Origin: CAYLMM01 sp964384825
Lineage (GTDB): Bacteria; Krumholzibacteriota; Krumholzibacteriia; LZORAL124-64-63
Direction of reading: 5' to 3'
DNA length: 36,869 nucleotides
Assembly (NCBI GenBank): GCA_964384825.1
Contig: CAYLMM010000026.1
Location: forward strand, 1 to 36,869
This document shows, one piece after another, positions 24,657 through 32,600 of this stretch (position 1 is its first letter; each line of letters begins with the position of its first letter). A program made the position numbers and the translations under genes. The notes under the pieces are model-generated. The model made no database searches. It was not told the DNA's origin and saw only the letters and a list, made by a program, of their open reading frames with translations.

Positions 24657-25364
24657 TCAGCGCCAGCGCAGCAACCGGGTCCGCGGATCCAGCTCCATCC
24701 GCACCTGGGCCACGTCGTCGGTCTGGTGCTCCTTGACGATCTCCAGGCGGATCCGCTCGCCCTCGGGGCGCAGATGGATGATCACGTCCAGGTCGTCGTC
24801 GTAGCGGGCGACGGTGGCCGGGACTCCCCGTTCGTCGAGCTCCTGGTCCTCGCGGTGCAGGACGTCGCTGGTCCAGATCTCGGCCTTCCACTCGGCGGCC
24901 AGCTTGCGCACGCCCTCGATCTCCCACCTCTCGGTGCTCTCGAAGCGCGGCGTGCCGTCCATGATCACCATGTCGGGGACGAATCCGGCCGCCTCTGTCA
25001 GGAAACCGACCGACTGCTCCAGCTTCTCGAGGCTGAAGACCTCGGGCTTGTAGACCAGGATGTGCCGGTTGCGCTCCATCAGCAGCTGGCGCTGGGGCAT
25101 CTCCTTCATGTCCAGGTCCTCGGCCATGGCGTGGAAGACATGATCGAAATAGCGGTTGATGTGCTCGACCGATTCCTTGGTGGAGATGTAGAGCACCTTG
25201 CGGCCCTGCAGCAGGTGGTCGATGGCCAGGCCCACCAGCAGGCTGGTCTTGCCGACCCCGGTGCGGGCCAGGACCACGCCGAAATTGCCGGCGCCCAGAC
25301 CGCCGCCGATGGCCCGCTCGAAGATACGGAAGGGGCTGCGCTCGATCAGGCTCTTCTCGGACAT
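24657..25364 (-). CDS. RecA/KaiC-like P-loop ATPase of unknown function
   Basis: The Walker A is VLARTGVGKTSLLVGLA near residue 35 and VLYISTKES follows. A Walker B-like strand MVIMDGTPRF lies near 135, and EIWTSDVLHRED near 165 resembles the next core strand. The fold is that of RecA-superfamily ATPases (KaiC, RadA, DnaB). I see no zinc finger, Lon domain or second P-loop, so it is none of these. I choose ATG 25364 because GAGG lies six bases upstream; ATG 25370 and TTG 25382 are in-frame options. It sits between fusA and yggS on the same strand, so a translation- or stress-linked job is possible, but that is context only. Confidence 0.75.
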   Translation of the reverse strand: MSEKSLIERSPFRIFERAIGGGLGAGNFGVVLARTGVGKTSLLVGLAIDHLLQGRKVLYISTKESVEHINRYFDHVFHAMAEDLDMKEMPQRQLLMERNRHILVYKPEVFSLEKLEQSVGFLTEAAGFVPDMVIMDGTPRFESTERWEIEGVRKLAAEWKAEIWTSDVLHREDQELDERGVPATVARYDDDLDVIIHLRPEGERIRLEIVKEHQTDDVAQVRMELDPRTRLLRWR

Positions 25365-25423
25365 CGTCATCCTCGCTCTCAATGCCGTGAATTCCGGAGG
25401 CCGCGCGGCGGCCTCACATCGCT

Positions 25424-27511
25424 CTAGCGGCCCTCGGCCCTCTTCTCTTCGTAGAGGCGGACCAACTCCTCCGCAACGTCGGCCGGGGCCGGGGCGTAGC
25501 GGGCGAATTCCATCGTGAATTCGGCCTTGCCGGCGGTGGCCGAGCGCAGGACCGAAGCATAGCCGAACATCTCGGCCAAGGGAACATTGGCGTCGATGCG
25601 GATGAATCCCTCGTCCTCGGTGGTGCCGACGATCACGCCGCGGCGCTGCATCAGGGTCTTGATGATGTCGCCCTGGTGCTCGCCCGGGCCCTCGACCGAA
25701 ACGAGCATCAGCGGCTCGAGCGCCACCGGGGAACCCTTGAGATAGAACTTGCGGAAGGTGGCCCGGCAGGCCGACTGGAACGCCATGTCCGAAGAGTCGA
25801 CCGCGTGGGCGGCGCCGTCCTCGAGCGTGACCTTAAGGCCCTGGACCGGGGCGCCGATGTAGCGGCCCTCGTCGACCGACATCTTGAAGCCCTTCTCGCA
25901 GGCGCCGATGTACTCGGTCGGGATGTTGCCGCCGGTCACCTTGTTCTCGAAGTGGAACTGGCCGTCCTCGCTGGGCTCGAGCACCCCCTGGACCTTGGCG
26001 TACTGGCCCGATCCGCCGGTCTGCTTGCGGTGCGTGTAGTCGAAGGGCACCGGCCGGGTGATCGTCTCGCGGTACTTCACCTGCGGCGCGCCGGTGACGA
26101 CCTCGGCGCCGAATTCGCGCTTGATGCGCTCGATGTAGACCTCGAGGTGCAGCTCGCCCATCCCGCTGATCAGGGTGTCGCCGGTCTCGTTGTCGACCGA
26201 GGTGTGGAAGGTCGGATCCTCGCGGGTGAAGCGGTGCAGGGCCTTGCTCATCTTGCCGGCGGCCGCGTTGTCGGCGGGCGTCACCGCGAGGCTGACCACG
26301 GGATCGGGCACGTGCATGCTCGAGAGCGAGACCATGTCGCCGTCGGTGAAGGTGTCGCCGCTGGCGCAGTCGATGCCGAACAGCGCCACGATGTCGCCGG
26401 CCGAACTGGTGGAGATCTCCTCCATCTGGTCGGCGTGCAGGCGCCCCAGACGGCCGACCTTCACCTTCTTGCCGGTGCGGCTGTTGTAGATGTCCTGGCC
26501 CTTGCGCAGCGAGCCCTGGTAGACGCGCATGTAGGTCAGCTGGCCGTAGGGCCCTTCCTCGAGCTTGAAGGCGTTGGCCACCAGGGGATCGTCGGCGCTG
26601 TTGGAGAGGATGAACTCCTGCTCCTCGCCGCCCTTGGCCACCCGGATCGCCTTGTTCTCGATGTCCGACGGCGCGGGCAGATAGCGCGTCACGGCGTCGA
26701 GCAGCAGCTGGACGCCCTTGTTCTTGTAGGCCGAGCCCATGTAGACCGGGGTCAGCTCGTTGGCCAGCACGCCGCGGCGGGCGGCCTCGTGGATCATCTC
26801 CGGCGTGGCGGAATCCTCCAGGACGGCCTCCATCAGTTCGTCGCTGAACATGCTGACCGCGTCGAGCATGGCCTCGCGCCGGGCCTGGGCCTCGACCATC
26901 AGGCCGGCCGGGATCTCCGATTCGACGATGTTCTCGCCGTTCTCGCCCTCGAAGCGCAGGGCCTTCATGGTGACCAGGTCGACCAGGCCCTCGAGCTTGT
27001 CCTCCAGACCGATCGGGATCTGCATCATCACCGCGTTGTGCTTCAGCTTCTCGCGGAGCTGCTCGGTCACCCGGGCCGGGTTGGCGCCCGACCGGTCGCA
27101 CTTGTTGATGAAGGCGATCCGCGGAACGTCGTAGCGGCGCATCTGGCGGTCGACGGTGATCGACTGGCTCTGGACGCCGGCCACCGCGCACAGCACCAGC
27201 ACCGCGCCGTCGAGCACCTTCAGGGCCCTCTCGACCTCGATGGTGAAGTCGACGTGCCCCGGGGTGTCGATGATGTTGACGTGGAAATCCTTCCACGTGG
27301 TGTAGGTCGCCGCGCTCTGGATCGTGATGCCGCGCTCGCGTTCGAGTTCCATGGAGTCCATGGTGGCGCCCACGCCGTCCTTGCCGCGCACCTCGTGGAT
27401 CGCGCGGATCCGTCCCGTGTAGTACAGGATCCTCTCGGTCAGGGTCGTCTTGCCCGAATCGATGTGGGCGCTGATCCCGATATTCCTGATCCTGCTCAGA
27501 TCGTCGATCAT
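25424..27511 (-). CDS. fusA: Elongation factor G, spd/mitochondrial EF-G1-like
   Basis: A translational GTPase of about 695 residues. GISAHIDSGKTTLTERILYYTGRI holds the P loop with HIDSGKTT, where most bacterial EF-G have HIDAGKTT. GKDGVGATMDSMELERERGITIQSAAT is the switch I region in the form typical of mitochondrial EF-G1 and bacterial spdEFG1. DTPGHVDFTIEVERAL and INKCDRSG are the G3 and G4 motifs. Domains II to V follow to FARYAPAPADVAEELVRLYEE. In the studied members this subfamily does translocation but not ribosome recycling (established knowledge). ATG 27511 has GGGGA at usable spacing; ATG 27520 is equally in frame. A promoter with a perfect TATAAT lies at 27628-27656. It is the first gene of a unit with the RecA-like ATPase and yggS. 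Confidence 0.95.
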   Translation of the reverse strand: MIDDLSRIRNIGISAHIDSGKTTLTERILYYTGRIRAIHEVRGKDGVGATMDSMELERERGITIQSAATYTTWKDFHVNIIDTPGHVDFTIEVERALKVLDGAVLVLCAVAGVQSQSITVDRQMRRYDVPRIAFINKCDRSGANPARVTEQLREKLKHNAVMMQIPIGLEDKLEGLVDLVTMKALRFEGENGENIVESEIPAGLMVEAQARREAMLDAVSMFSDELMEAVLEDSATPEMIHEAARRGVLANELTPVYMGSAYKNKGVQLLLDAVTRYLPAPSDIENKAIRVAKGGEEQEFILSNSADDPLVANAFKLEEGPYGQLTYMRVYQGSLRKGQDIYNSRTGKKVKVGRLGRLHADQMEEISTSSAGDIVALFGIDCASGDTFTDGDMVSLSSMHVPDPVVSLAVTPADNAAAGKMSKALHRFTREDPTFHTSVDNETGDTLISGMGELHLEVYIERIKREFGAEVVTGAPQVKYRETITRPVPFDYTHRKQTGGSGQYAKVQGVLEPSEDGQFHFENKVTGGNIPTEYIGACEKGFKMSVDEGRYIGAPVQGLKVTLEDGAAHAVDSSDMAFQSACRATFRKFYLKGSPVALEPLMLVSVEGPGEHQGDIIKTLMQRRGVIVGTTEDEGFIRIDANVPLAEMFGYASVLRSATAGKAEFTMEFARYAPAPADVAEELVRLYEEKRAEGR

Positions 27512-27627
27512 GTCATCCATTCCCCAGTAGCAGCGGTGATCCGCGGTCCGCCGGCGATTTCGCCGGATTACAAAAAGGCACGCCTGCGCCCAACTCCAGG
27601 ATGCGGGTTCGCAGACGTGGCGCGCGC

Positions 27628-27656
27628 ATTATAGGCAAGCGTATCGCCAAATGCAA
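27628..27656 (-). promoter_or_regulatory. Promoter of fusA
   Basis: A perfect -10 TATAAT (27633-27628 on the minus strand) is preceded after 17 bases by TTGCAT (27656-27651), a weaker -35. It directs transcription toward fusA with a leader of roughly 110 bases. The stretch is much richer in A and T than its surroundings. Confidence 0.6.
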
Positions 27657-27729
27657 ACCGGTCGGCCCTGTTTTACCGAATTTACATGATTCGGGTTTGG
27701 GAGTCGGGGTGGGGGCCGGGAGCCCGGGG

Positions 27730-28236
27730 AATGCCGAGGCGTTCGTGTACAGGGAGATTTCGGGGCAGGCGCTGGAGATCCACGTCTTCCTGCCGGAGAG
27801 GACCGAGGGCGACCCGCCGGCGGCGGCGGTGCTGCTGTTCCATGGCGGCGGCTGGTTCGTCGGGAAGCCCGAATGGACGTATTCTGAAGCCGGGATGTTC
27901 GCATCGATGGGAATCGTGGGCCGGGCCGAGGCGTCCGACTGCTCGCCGGCCGATCTGGCGGGAGCCGGAACCCCGCCGACCTGCATCATCCATGGCGAGT
28001 TGGATACTCTGACGCCGCTGGCCGGGGTAGAGAAGTACAGGTGCGCGGTCGTCGGAGCCGGCGGAACGTGCCTGGTGCATGTCTACGAGGGAGTCGGCCA
28101 TCTGCTGACGAGGAACCTGGAGAACCAGGAGAACGACTTCGACCCGGACCCGGAAAAACGGGCCGACGGACGCGAGAAGCTGAAGCTCTTCCTCGTGAGT
28201 CGGGGTTTCGCCGAGCAGCAACAAGTCGTGAACTGA
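27730..28236 (+). pseudogene. Alpha/beta-hydrolase (esterase) remnant lacking its catalytic core
   Basis: The frame shows a good front end of an acetyl-esterase/BD-FAE-type hydrolase: FVYREISGQALEIHVFLPE, then AAVLLFHGGGWFVGKPEWTYSEAGMFASMGIV with the HGGGW oxyanion motif. It then jumps directly to GRAEASDCSPADLAGAGTPPTCIIHGELDTLTPLAGVEKY and HVYEGVGHLL, the usual acid and histidine regions. The roughly 100-150 residues that normally lie between, including the GxSxG nucleophile, are absent. The deletion near 27917 keeps the frame. No signal peptide or convincing start is visible; the frame is open back to 27601, where the fusA promoter lies. I call it a decayed gene. It could still make a small folded product, but not a normal hydrolase. 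Confidence 0.65.
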
Positions 28237-28245
28237 GTGGGGGCC

Positions 28246-28336
28246 GCCCCGGTTTACACGAACGCCCCCCCGCCGTAATCCGCAGCGCCGCAAGGCGCGA
28301 GGACATCGGCGGGGGGGCGTTCGTGTAAACCGGGGC
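28246..28336. repeat. Large covarying palindrome, copy 1
   Basis: Positions 28246-28275 and 28307-28336 are perfect 30-base inverted repeats (core CGGTTTACACGAACG, then seven C). The 31-base loop holds GCGCC-GCAA-GGCGC (28285-28298), a 5-bp hairpin with a GNRA tetraloop. It lies between the ends of two convergent genes. A second copy is at 32601-32693, with an identical loop core and a compensatory G-C to A-T change in the stem. Confidence 0.9.
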
Positions 28337-28388
28337 CACTGCTCCCAGTTCATTCCATGTTTCTTTCCATGCCGGCGAAAGGCTCAAC

Positions 28389-28913
28389 TCAGGGACGCGC
28401 TCCTCCTCGCGGCGGGGGTCCCTCTCGCGGCGGGGGCGTGAATGGCCGGCCGTGGATCTCAGGCGCCACCTCGGCGAAGCGGCGACGCTGCTCCGGCGTC
28501 AGGACCGCGGCCTCCTCGACCAGGATCAGCGCCGCGATCGAATCCACGTCGGCCTTGGCCCGGTTCGCATCACGGGACAATTGCAGGAAGAGGTCGGAAT
28601 CGAACTCCGGGGCGGCGAAACCGTCGGAGAGACGCCGGGTGGCGAGTTCCGCGCGTTCCCGCATCCGCATCAGTTCGGAGACCCGGCGCTCGAGGATCTC
28701 CCGGACGGCCCCGGACTGTTCCGCATCCAGGCCCAGATGGTTCGTGATCCCGGCAACGTGTTCCTCGACGAATTTTTCCGGACCGGCCCGATCGGCCGGT
28801 CCCGGCGACGGCGGAGCAGGACGGGAGGTCCGGTAGGCCACCGTCGTGCCGATCATCCCCAGGTTCAGGCCGATCGAAACCGCCAGCAGCGTATACAGCA
28901 CTCTCTTGGACAT
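28389..28913 (-). CDS. Spy/CpxP-like periplasmic protein (metal-resistance-type)
   Basis: A 174-residue protein starting MSKRVLYTLLAVSIGLNLGMIG, an uncleaved signal anchor or signal peptide. A Pro-rich linker and a helical domain with two LTxxQ-like motifs follow: GLDAEQSGAVREILERR near residue 60 and LTPEQRRRFAEV near 145. That arrangement fits the heavy-metal-resistance/Spy/CpxP/CnrX group, whose members act as periplasmic chaperones or as sensors for ECF systems. The C-terminus is Pro/Gly/Arg-rich. I choose ATG 28913 because the hydrophobic start follows it directly. It is the third gene after an ECF sigma and a zinc-finger anti-sigma, so a sensor or feedback role for that pair is likely (inference). 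Confidence 0.75.
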   Translation of the reverse strand: MSKRVLYTLLAVSIGLNLGMIGTTVAYRTSRPAPPSPGPADRAGPEKFVEEHVAGITNHLGLDAEQSGAVREILERRVSELMRMRERAELATRRLSDGFAAPEFDSDLFLQLSRDANRAKADVDSIAALILVEEAAVLTPEQRRRFAEVAPEIHGRPFTPPPREGPPPRGGARP

Positions 28914-28924
28914 GATGAGCACCC

Positions 28925-29338
28925 TCAGTCCTCTCCGGACGCGAAGACGTCCAGCAGCGACGAGGTCGTCCCGCCGCTCCAGATGTCGACCGACCCGGTC
29001 AACGTCGTTGTTTCCCGAACTTCGTCGGCACCGATGGGCAGCGGCCCCATCAGCACTCCGGCCACGACACCGGCCAGGCCGGCCGCGAGCGCGAAGACCG
29101 GCTTGAACCGGGATTCGCGGGCCGGGGCCGGCCGGACCCGGCTCCAGACCGAACGCGGCATCCCGGGCGCCGGACAGGCAGCCAGCAACCTTTCGGCGGC
29201 GGCCAGTTCCTCCAGCACGCCCCGGCACTCGGCGCAACGCTCGCAATGGGCCCGGACGGCGGCGGCCTCGTCCGCCGCGAGTTCGCCGTCGTGGTAGGCC
29301 TGCAGCACGTGGCCGGCCGGATGCTCCATCCTGGTCAT
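28925..29338 (-). CDS. Zinc-finger (zf-HC2) anti-sigma factor, single TM
   Basis: A 137-residue membrane protein. The N-terminal ASD-type zinc motif reads HDGELAADEAAAVRAHCERCAECRGVLEEL, with the H-x3-C-x2-C spacing of ZAS anti-sigma factors. A hydrophobic segment FALAAGLAGVVAGVLMG (about residues 82-98) follows, then a short extracytoplasmic tail. ZAS proteins bind and silence the ECF sigma encoded next to them. Here the ATG overlaps the sigma stop (ATGA). The short outer part suggests that signals reach it through another protein, perhaps the Spy-like product encoded 11 bases downstream. Confidence 0.88.
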   Translation of the reverse strand: MTRMEHPAGHVLQAYHDGELAADEAAAVRAHCERCAECRGVLEELAAAERLLAACPAPGMPRSVWSRVRPAPARESRFKPVFALAAGLAGVVAGVLMGPLPIGADEVRETTTLTGSVDIWSGGTTSSLLDVFASGED

Positions 29339-29892
29339 CGTTCATCCTTCCGGTTGGCGAGATCCTTCCTCAGAGCGGTCATGGCCCGGTGCAGAAGCAT
29401 CTGGACCGACGAGACCGAAACGCCCATGGCGTCGGCGATCTCCCGGTAGCTCAGATCGTGGTACTGCTTCAGGACCAGGGCCTGGCGCTGCCGACCGGGC
29501 AGCCGGGACAGGGCGTTGCGCACCAGTTCGGTCGATTCCCTGTCCGCAAGCGATTCGAATGGATCGGGCCGCTCGGAAGGAACGTCGCAGGAGGCGTCGG
29601 CCAGGGGCAGCCAGCGGAGGATCCTGCGGCGGCGCAGACGGCTGCGGGCCAGGTTGCCCGCGATGCGGAAGAGCCAGCTTCGGAACCGGCCCCCGGGCTC
29701 GTAACGGCCGGCCGCCTTGATCAGCTTCATGAAGGTGTCCTGGCACAGGTCCTCCGCCTCCTCGGGCGATCCCACCATGCGGACCAGGAAAACGAACACG
29801 ATCCGCTCCCATCTCTCGACGAGGATCCGCAGGGCGTTCTCATCGCCCCGGACGTAATCGGCCATCAGCCTGTCGTCGCTTCGATGGGTCAT
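29335..29892 (-). CDS. ECF-family RNA polymerase sigma factor
   Basis: A 185-residue group 4 sigma factor. Region 2 runs from MADYVRGDENALRILVERW through GSPEEAEDLCQDTFMKLIKAAGRYEPGGRFRSWLFRIAGNLARSRLRRRR. Region 4 contains LSRLPGRQRQALVLKQYHDLSYREIADAMGVSVSSVQMLLHRAMTALRKDL, with the expected helix-turn-helix. There is no extra domain. The stop overlaps the anti-sigma start, and the genes for the Spy-like protein follow. The upstream 205-base region is shared with the divergent DUF1566 lipoprotein gene, so that gene could be part of the regulon, but I could not identify a repeated promoter motif. Confidence 0.93.
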   Translation of the reverse strand: MTHRSDDRLMADYVRGDENALRILVERWERIVFVFLVRMVGSPEEAEDLCQDTFMKLIKAAGRYEPGGRFRSWLFRIAGNLARSRLRRRRILRWLPLADASCDVPSERPDPFESLADRESTELVRNALSRLPGRQRQALVLKQYHDLSYREIADAMGVSVSSVQMLLHRAMTALRKDLANRKDER

Positions 29893-30097
29893 GTCTCTTC
29901 CCGGCCCAACGCTGGAGCGGGGAATACCTTTCGCGGAAAATTCAACATCGCGCCGATGGATTCACACTAGGACGGAGGCTCCGGGCGGTAAAGCCGATTC
30001 CCCGAAAATATTCCGAAAGGATTCGGGTGCCCGGGGGTTTGGCGGGGCATCGACGATTCCGAGCCGGCTACGCGACCCCAGAAACGAAGGAAGACCG

Positions 30098-31270
30098 ATG
30101 AAGACCGAAACATCCAGAATCCTCACGCTCGCAGCCATGATGGCGATCCTCGCCCTGGCCGCCAGCCTGGGCTGTTCCGACGACGGCGATTCGAATCCCG
30201 CCTCCCCCGGCGGCGGCGGCGACGATCCGATCGCCGCGGGCGTGTCCTATCCGCTTGTCGACACCGGCCAGAGCGGCTGCTACGACGACTCCGGGGCCGA
30301 GATCGAGGCGCCGCAGGATGGCGAGGCGTTCCACGGCCAGGACGCCCAGTTCGCAAGGACGGCGTTCGACTACACCGACAACGGGGACGGCACGGTCACC
30401 GACAACAACACCGGTCTGACCTGGCAGAAGACACCGGATGAGAGCAGCTTCACCTGGCAGGCAGCGATGGAATACTGCGAGTCGCTGGAACTGGCCGGCC
30501 ACGACGACTGGCGGGCCCCCACGCTCAAGGAACTCTTTTCCATCAGCGACTTCTCGCATGGTTGGCCCTACGTCGACACCGGCTACTTCGATCTGGCCGG
30601 GCAGACGGTCTCCAAGGACGAGCAGTACTGGACGGACAACTTCTATCTGGCGGGCACGACCCACGGCGGCCAGGCCTCCGCTTTCGGAGTCAACCACGGC
30701 ACCGGCCACATCAAGGCATACCCGGCGGATACGCCCGGACCGATGGGGAACTATGTGCGGGCGGTTCGCGGCGAATCCTACGGCGTCAACGAGTTCGCCG
30801 GCAACGGCGACGGGACGATCACCGACGAGGCCACCGGATTGATGTGGATGCAGGCCGACACCGGCACGGCAGTCGACTGGGAGACCGCCCTGGCATTCGC
30901 TGATTCCCTGACCCTGGCCGGTCACGACGACTGGCGGCTGCCCAACGTCAGGGAATTGCAGAGCATCGTGGACTACTCGGGCGTCCTGCCTGCGATCGAC
31001 GCCGAGTTCAGTTGCACACCGATCGTCAACGAGGCCGGCGATCCCGATTACGGATACTACTGGACCGGGACCTCGGCCTACTTCGGTCCCAACGCACCGG
31101 AATACTACTACGCCTGGTACGTGGCATTCGGCTTCGCCGTCGACCCGTCCGGAGAAGACACCCACGGCGCCGGAGCGGTCCGCTTCGACTCGAAGGTCGA
31201 AGGAGGGCCGGCAGGCGAAGGCGGCGCGCGCTACTACAACCACGTTCGCTGCGTCCGCACCGCCGATTGA
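30098..31270 (+). CDS. Lipoprotein with two DUF1566 (Lcl C-terminal) domains, A
   Basis: A 390-residue predicted lipoprotein. ATG at 30098 follows GAAGGAAG. The signal ends in a lipobox, LAASLGC, and a Ser/Gly-rich linker follows. Two DUF1566 units are visible. The first has NNTGLTWQKTPDESSFTWQAAMEYCE and GHDDWRAPTLKELFSISDF. The second has DEATGLMWMQADTG, GHDDWRLPNVRELQSIVDYS, and GYYWTGTSAYF, ending VRCVRTAD. DUF1566 domains occur in surface and fimbria-associated proteins and have a lectin-like-looking fold, but their function is unsettled. The next gene is a paralogue 38 bases away. It is divergent from the ECF operon. LspA encoded at 18634 would process it. Confidence 0.85.
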   Translation: MKTETSRILTLAAMMAILALAASLGCSDDGDSNPASPGGGGDDPIAAGVSYPLVDTGQSGCYDDSGAEIEAPQDGEAFHGQDAQFARTAFDYTDNGDGTVTDNNTGLTWQKTPDESSFTWQAAMEYCESLELAGHDDWRAPTLKELFSISDFSHGWPYVDTGYFDLAGQTVSKDEQYWTDNFYLAGTTHGGQASAFGVNHGTGHIKAYPADTPGPMGNYVRAVRGESYGVNEFAGNGDGTITDEATGLMWMQADTGTAVDWETALAFADSLTLAGHDDWRLPNVRELQSIVDYSGVLPAIDAEFSCTPIVNEAGDPDYGYYWTGTSAYFGPNAPEYYYAWYVAFGFAVDPSGEDTHGAGAVRFDSKVEGGPAGEGGARYYNHVRCVRTAD

Positions 31271-31308
31271 CGCCGTCAGCCGGCAGGCCCGCAACGAGGA
31301 GAACCGCC

Positions 31309-32568
31309 ATGAAACTACCGAAAAAATTCCTGTTGACCGCGCTGATGCTGGGCGCCGCCGGCGCCGCCGGTTGTTCCGACGAAGATTCGGCCGCGCCCGC
31401 CGCGCCCGAAATCGCCGGCCCCTATGTGATCGTCGACACCGGCCAGAGCCTCTGCTTCGACAACACGGGCATCCTCGCCGCCCCGGCCGAGGGTGAGACC
31501 TTCCTCGGCCAGGACGCCCAGTTTGTCAGCGCAGTCCCCAGCTACGTCGTCGGCGAGGACGGCCTGACCGTCTACGACCAGAACACCGGCCTGACCTGGA
31601 TGCAGATGCCCGACGGCGATCTGGACGGGGTGCTCGAATCGCCGGACGACAAGATGACATGGGCGCAGGCGCAGGACTTCCCGGCCGTCCTGAACGCCGC
31701 GGAATACGGCGGTTACGACGACTGGCGCCTGCCGACGATCAAGGAGCTCTACTCGCTGATCCTGTTCAGCGGCCGGGACGTCTCGCCCGAGGCGCCCGGC
31801 GGCGACACTCCGTTCATCGACACCGAGGCCTTCGGATTCGTCTACGGCGACACCGAAGCGGGAGAACGGGTCATCGACTCGCAGTACGCGTCGAGCACGC
31901 TGTACGTGGACGACGCTCCGGAAGTCCAGTTGCTGTTCGGGGTCAACTTCGCCGACGGTCGGATCAAGGGCTACGGCATGACCATGCCGGGCATGGGCGA
32001 CAAGACCTTCTTCGTGCAGTGCGTGCGCGGCAATGCGTACTACGGGATCAACGATTTCGTCGACAACGGCGACGGCACGGTGACCGACGCCGCCACCGGC
32101 CTGATGTGGGCGCGGGACGACAGCGGCGCGGGCATGGATTGGCAGGCGGCCCTGGCCTACGCCGAGACTTCCGGACTGGCCGGCCACGACGACTGGCGCC
32201 TCCCGAACTCGAAGGAACTGCAGAGCATCGTGGACTACTCCCGTTCGCCAGGGACCACCGCTTCGGCAGCGATCGACCCGGTGTTCAACTCGGCAGGGAT
32301 CGTGAACGAGGCCGGCCAGGCCGACTGGGCCTTCTACTGGACCGGCACCACCCACGCCAACGCGATTGGCGGCGCCAACGCCTGCTACGTGGCCTTCGGC
32401 CGCGCGCTCGGATACATGAACGGGGCCTGGATGGACGTGCATGGGGCCGGCTGCCAGCGCAGCGATCCCAAGCAGGGAGATCCGGCCGACTTTCCCTACG
32501 GGAACGGCCCCCAGGGCGACGCGATCCGGATCGACAATATGGTCCGCCTGGTCCGGAACGCCGACTGA
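31309..32568 (+). CDS. Lipoprotein with two DUF1566 (Lcl C-terminal) domains, B
   Basis: A 419-residue tandem paralogue of the preceding gene. ATG at 31309 follows GAGGAG seven bases upstream. The lipobox is AAGAAGC near residue 22. The landmarks match gene A: YVIVDTGQSLCFDNTG, FLGQDAQFV, NTGLTWMQMPDG, YDDWRLPTIKELYSLILFS, then DNGDGTVTDAATGLMWARDDSG, GHDDWRLPNSKELQSIVDYS and FYWTGTTHANA, ending VRLVRNAD. Both genes share an ordered NGDGTVTD motif before each GLxW box. The intergenic space is 38 bases, so they are probably cotranscribed. The large palindrome at 32601-32693 lies 32 bases after the stop and may end or stabilise the transcript. Confidence 0.86.
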   Translation: MKLPKKFLLTALMLGAAGAAGCSDEDSAAPAAPEIAGPYVIVDTGQSLCFDNTGILAAPAEGETFLGQDAQFVSAVPSYVVGEDGLTVYDQNTGLTWMQMPDGDLDGVLESPDDKMTWAQAQDFPAVLNAAEYGGYDDWRLPTIKELYSLILFSGRDVSPEAPGGDTPFIDTEAFGFVYGDTEAGERVIDSQYASSTLYVDDAPEVQLLFGVNFADGRIKGYGMTMPGMGDKTFFVQCVRGNAYYGINDFVDNGDGTVTDAATGLMWARDDSGAGMDWQAALAYAETSGLAGHDDWRLPNSKELQSIVDYSRSPGTTASAAIDPVFNSAGIVNEAGQADWAFYWTGTTHANAIGGANACYVAFGRALGYMNGAWMDVHGAGCQRSDPKQGDPADFPYGNGPQGDAIRIDNMVRLVRNAD

Positions 32569-32600
32569 CAAGACCGCGCACACCGTGTTCCAGGCTTCGA

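Noticed and set aside
19643..27634. Long plus-strand open frames opposite ileS, PNP and fusA (for example 21170-22921 and 25676-27634)
   Set aside because: Same mirror effect of GC-rich coding DNA; no domains, and the minus-strand genes are certain.
28246..28336. Palindrome copy as an integron attC site or CRISPR repeat
   Set aside because: There is no integrase core site, no cassette array and no regularly spaced repeats with spacers; the two copies are 4.4 kb apart between unrelated genes.
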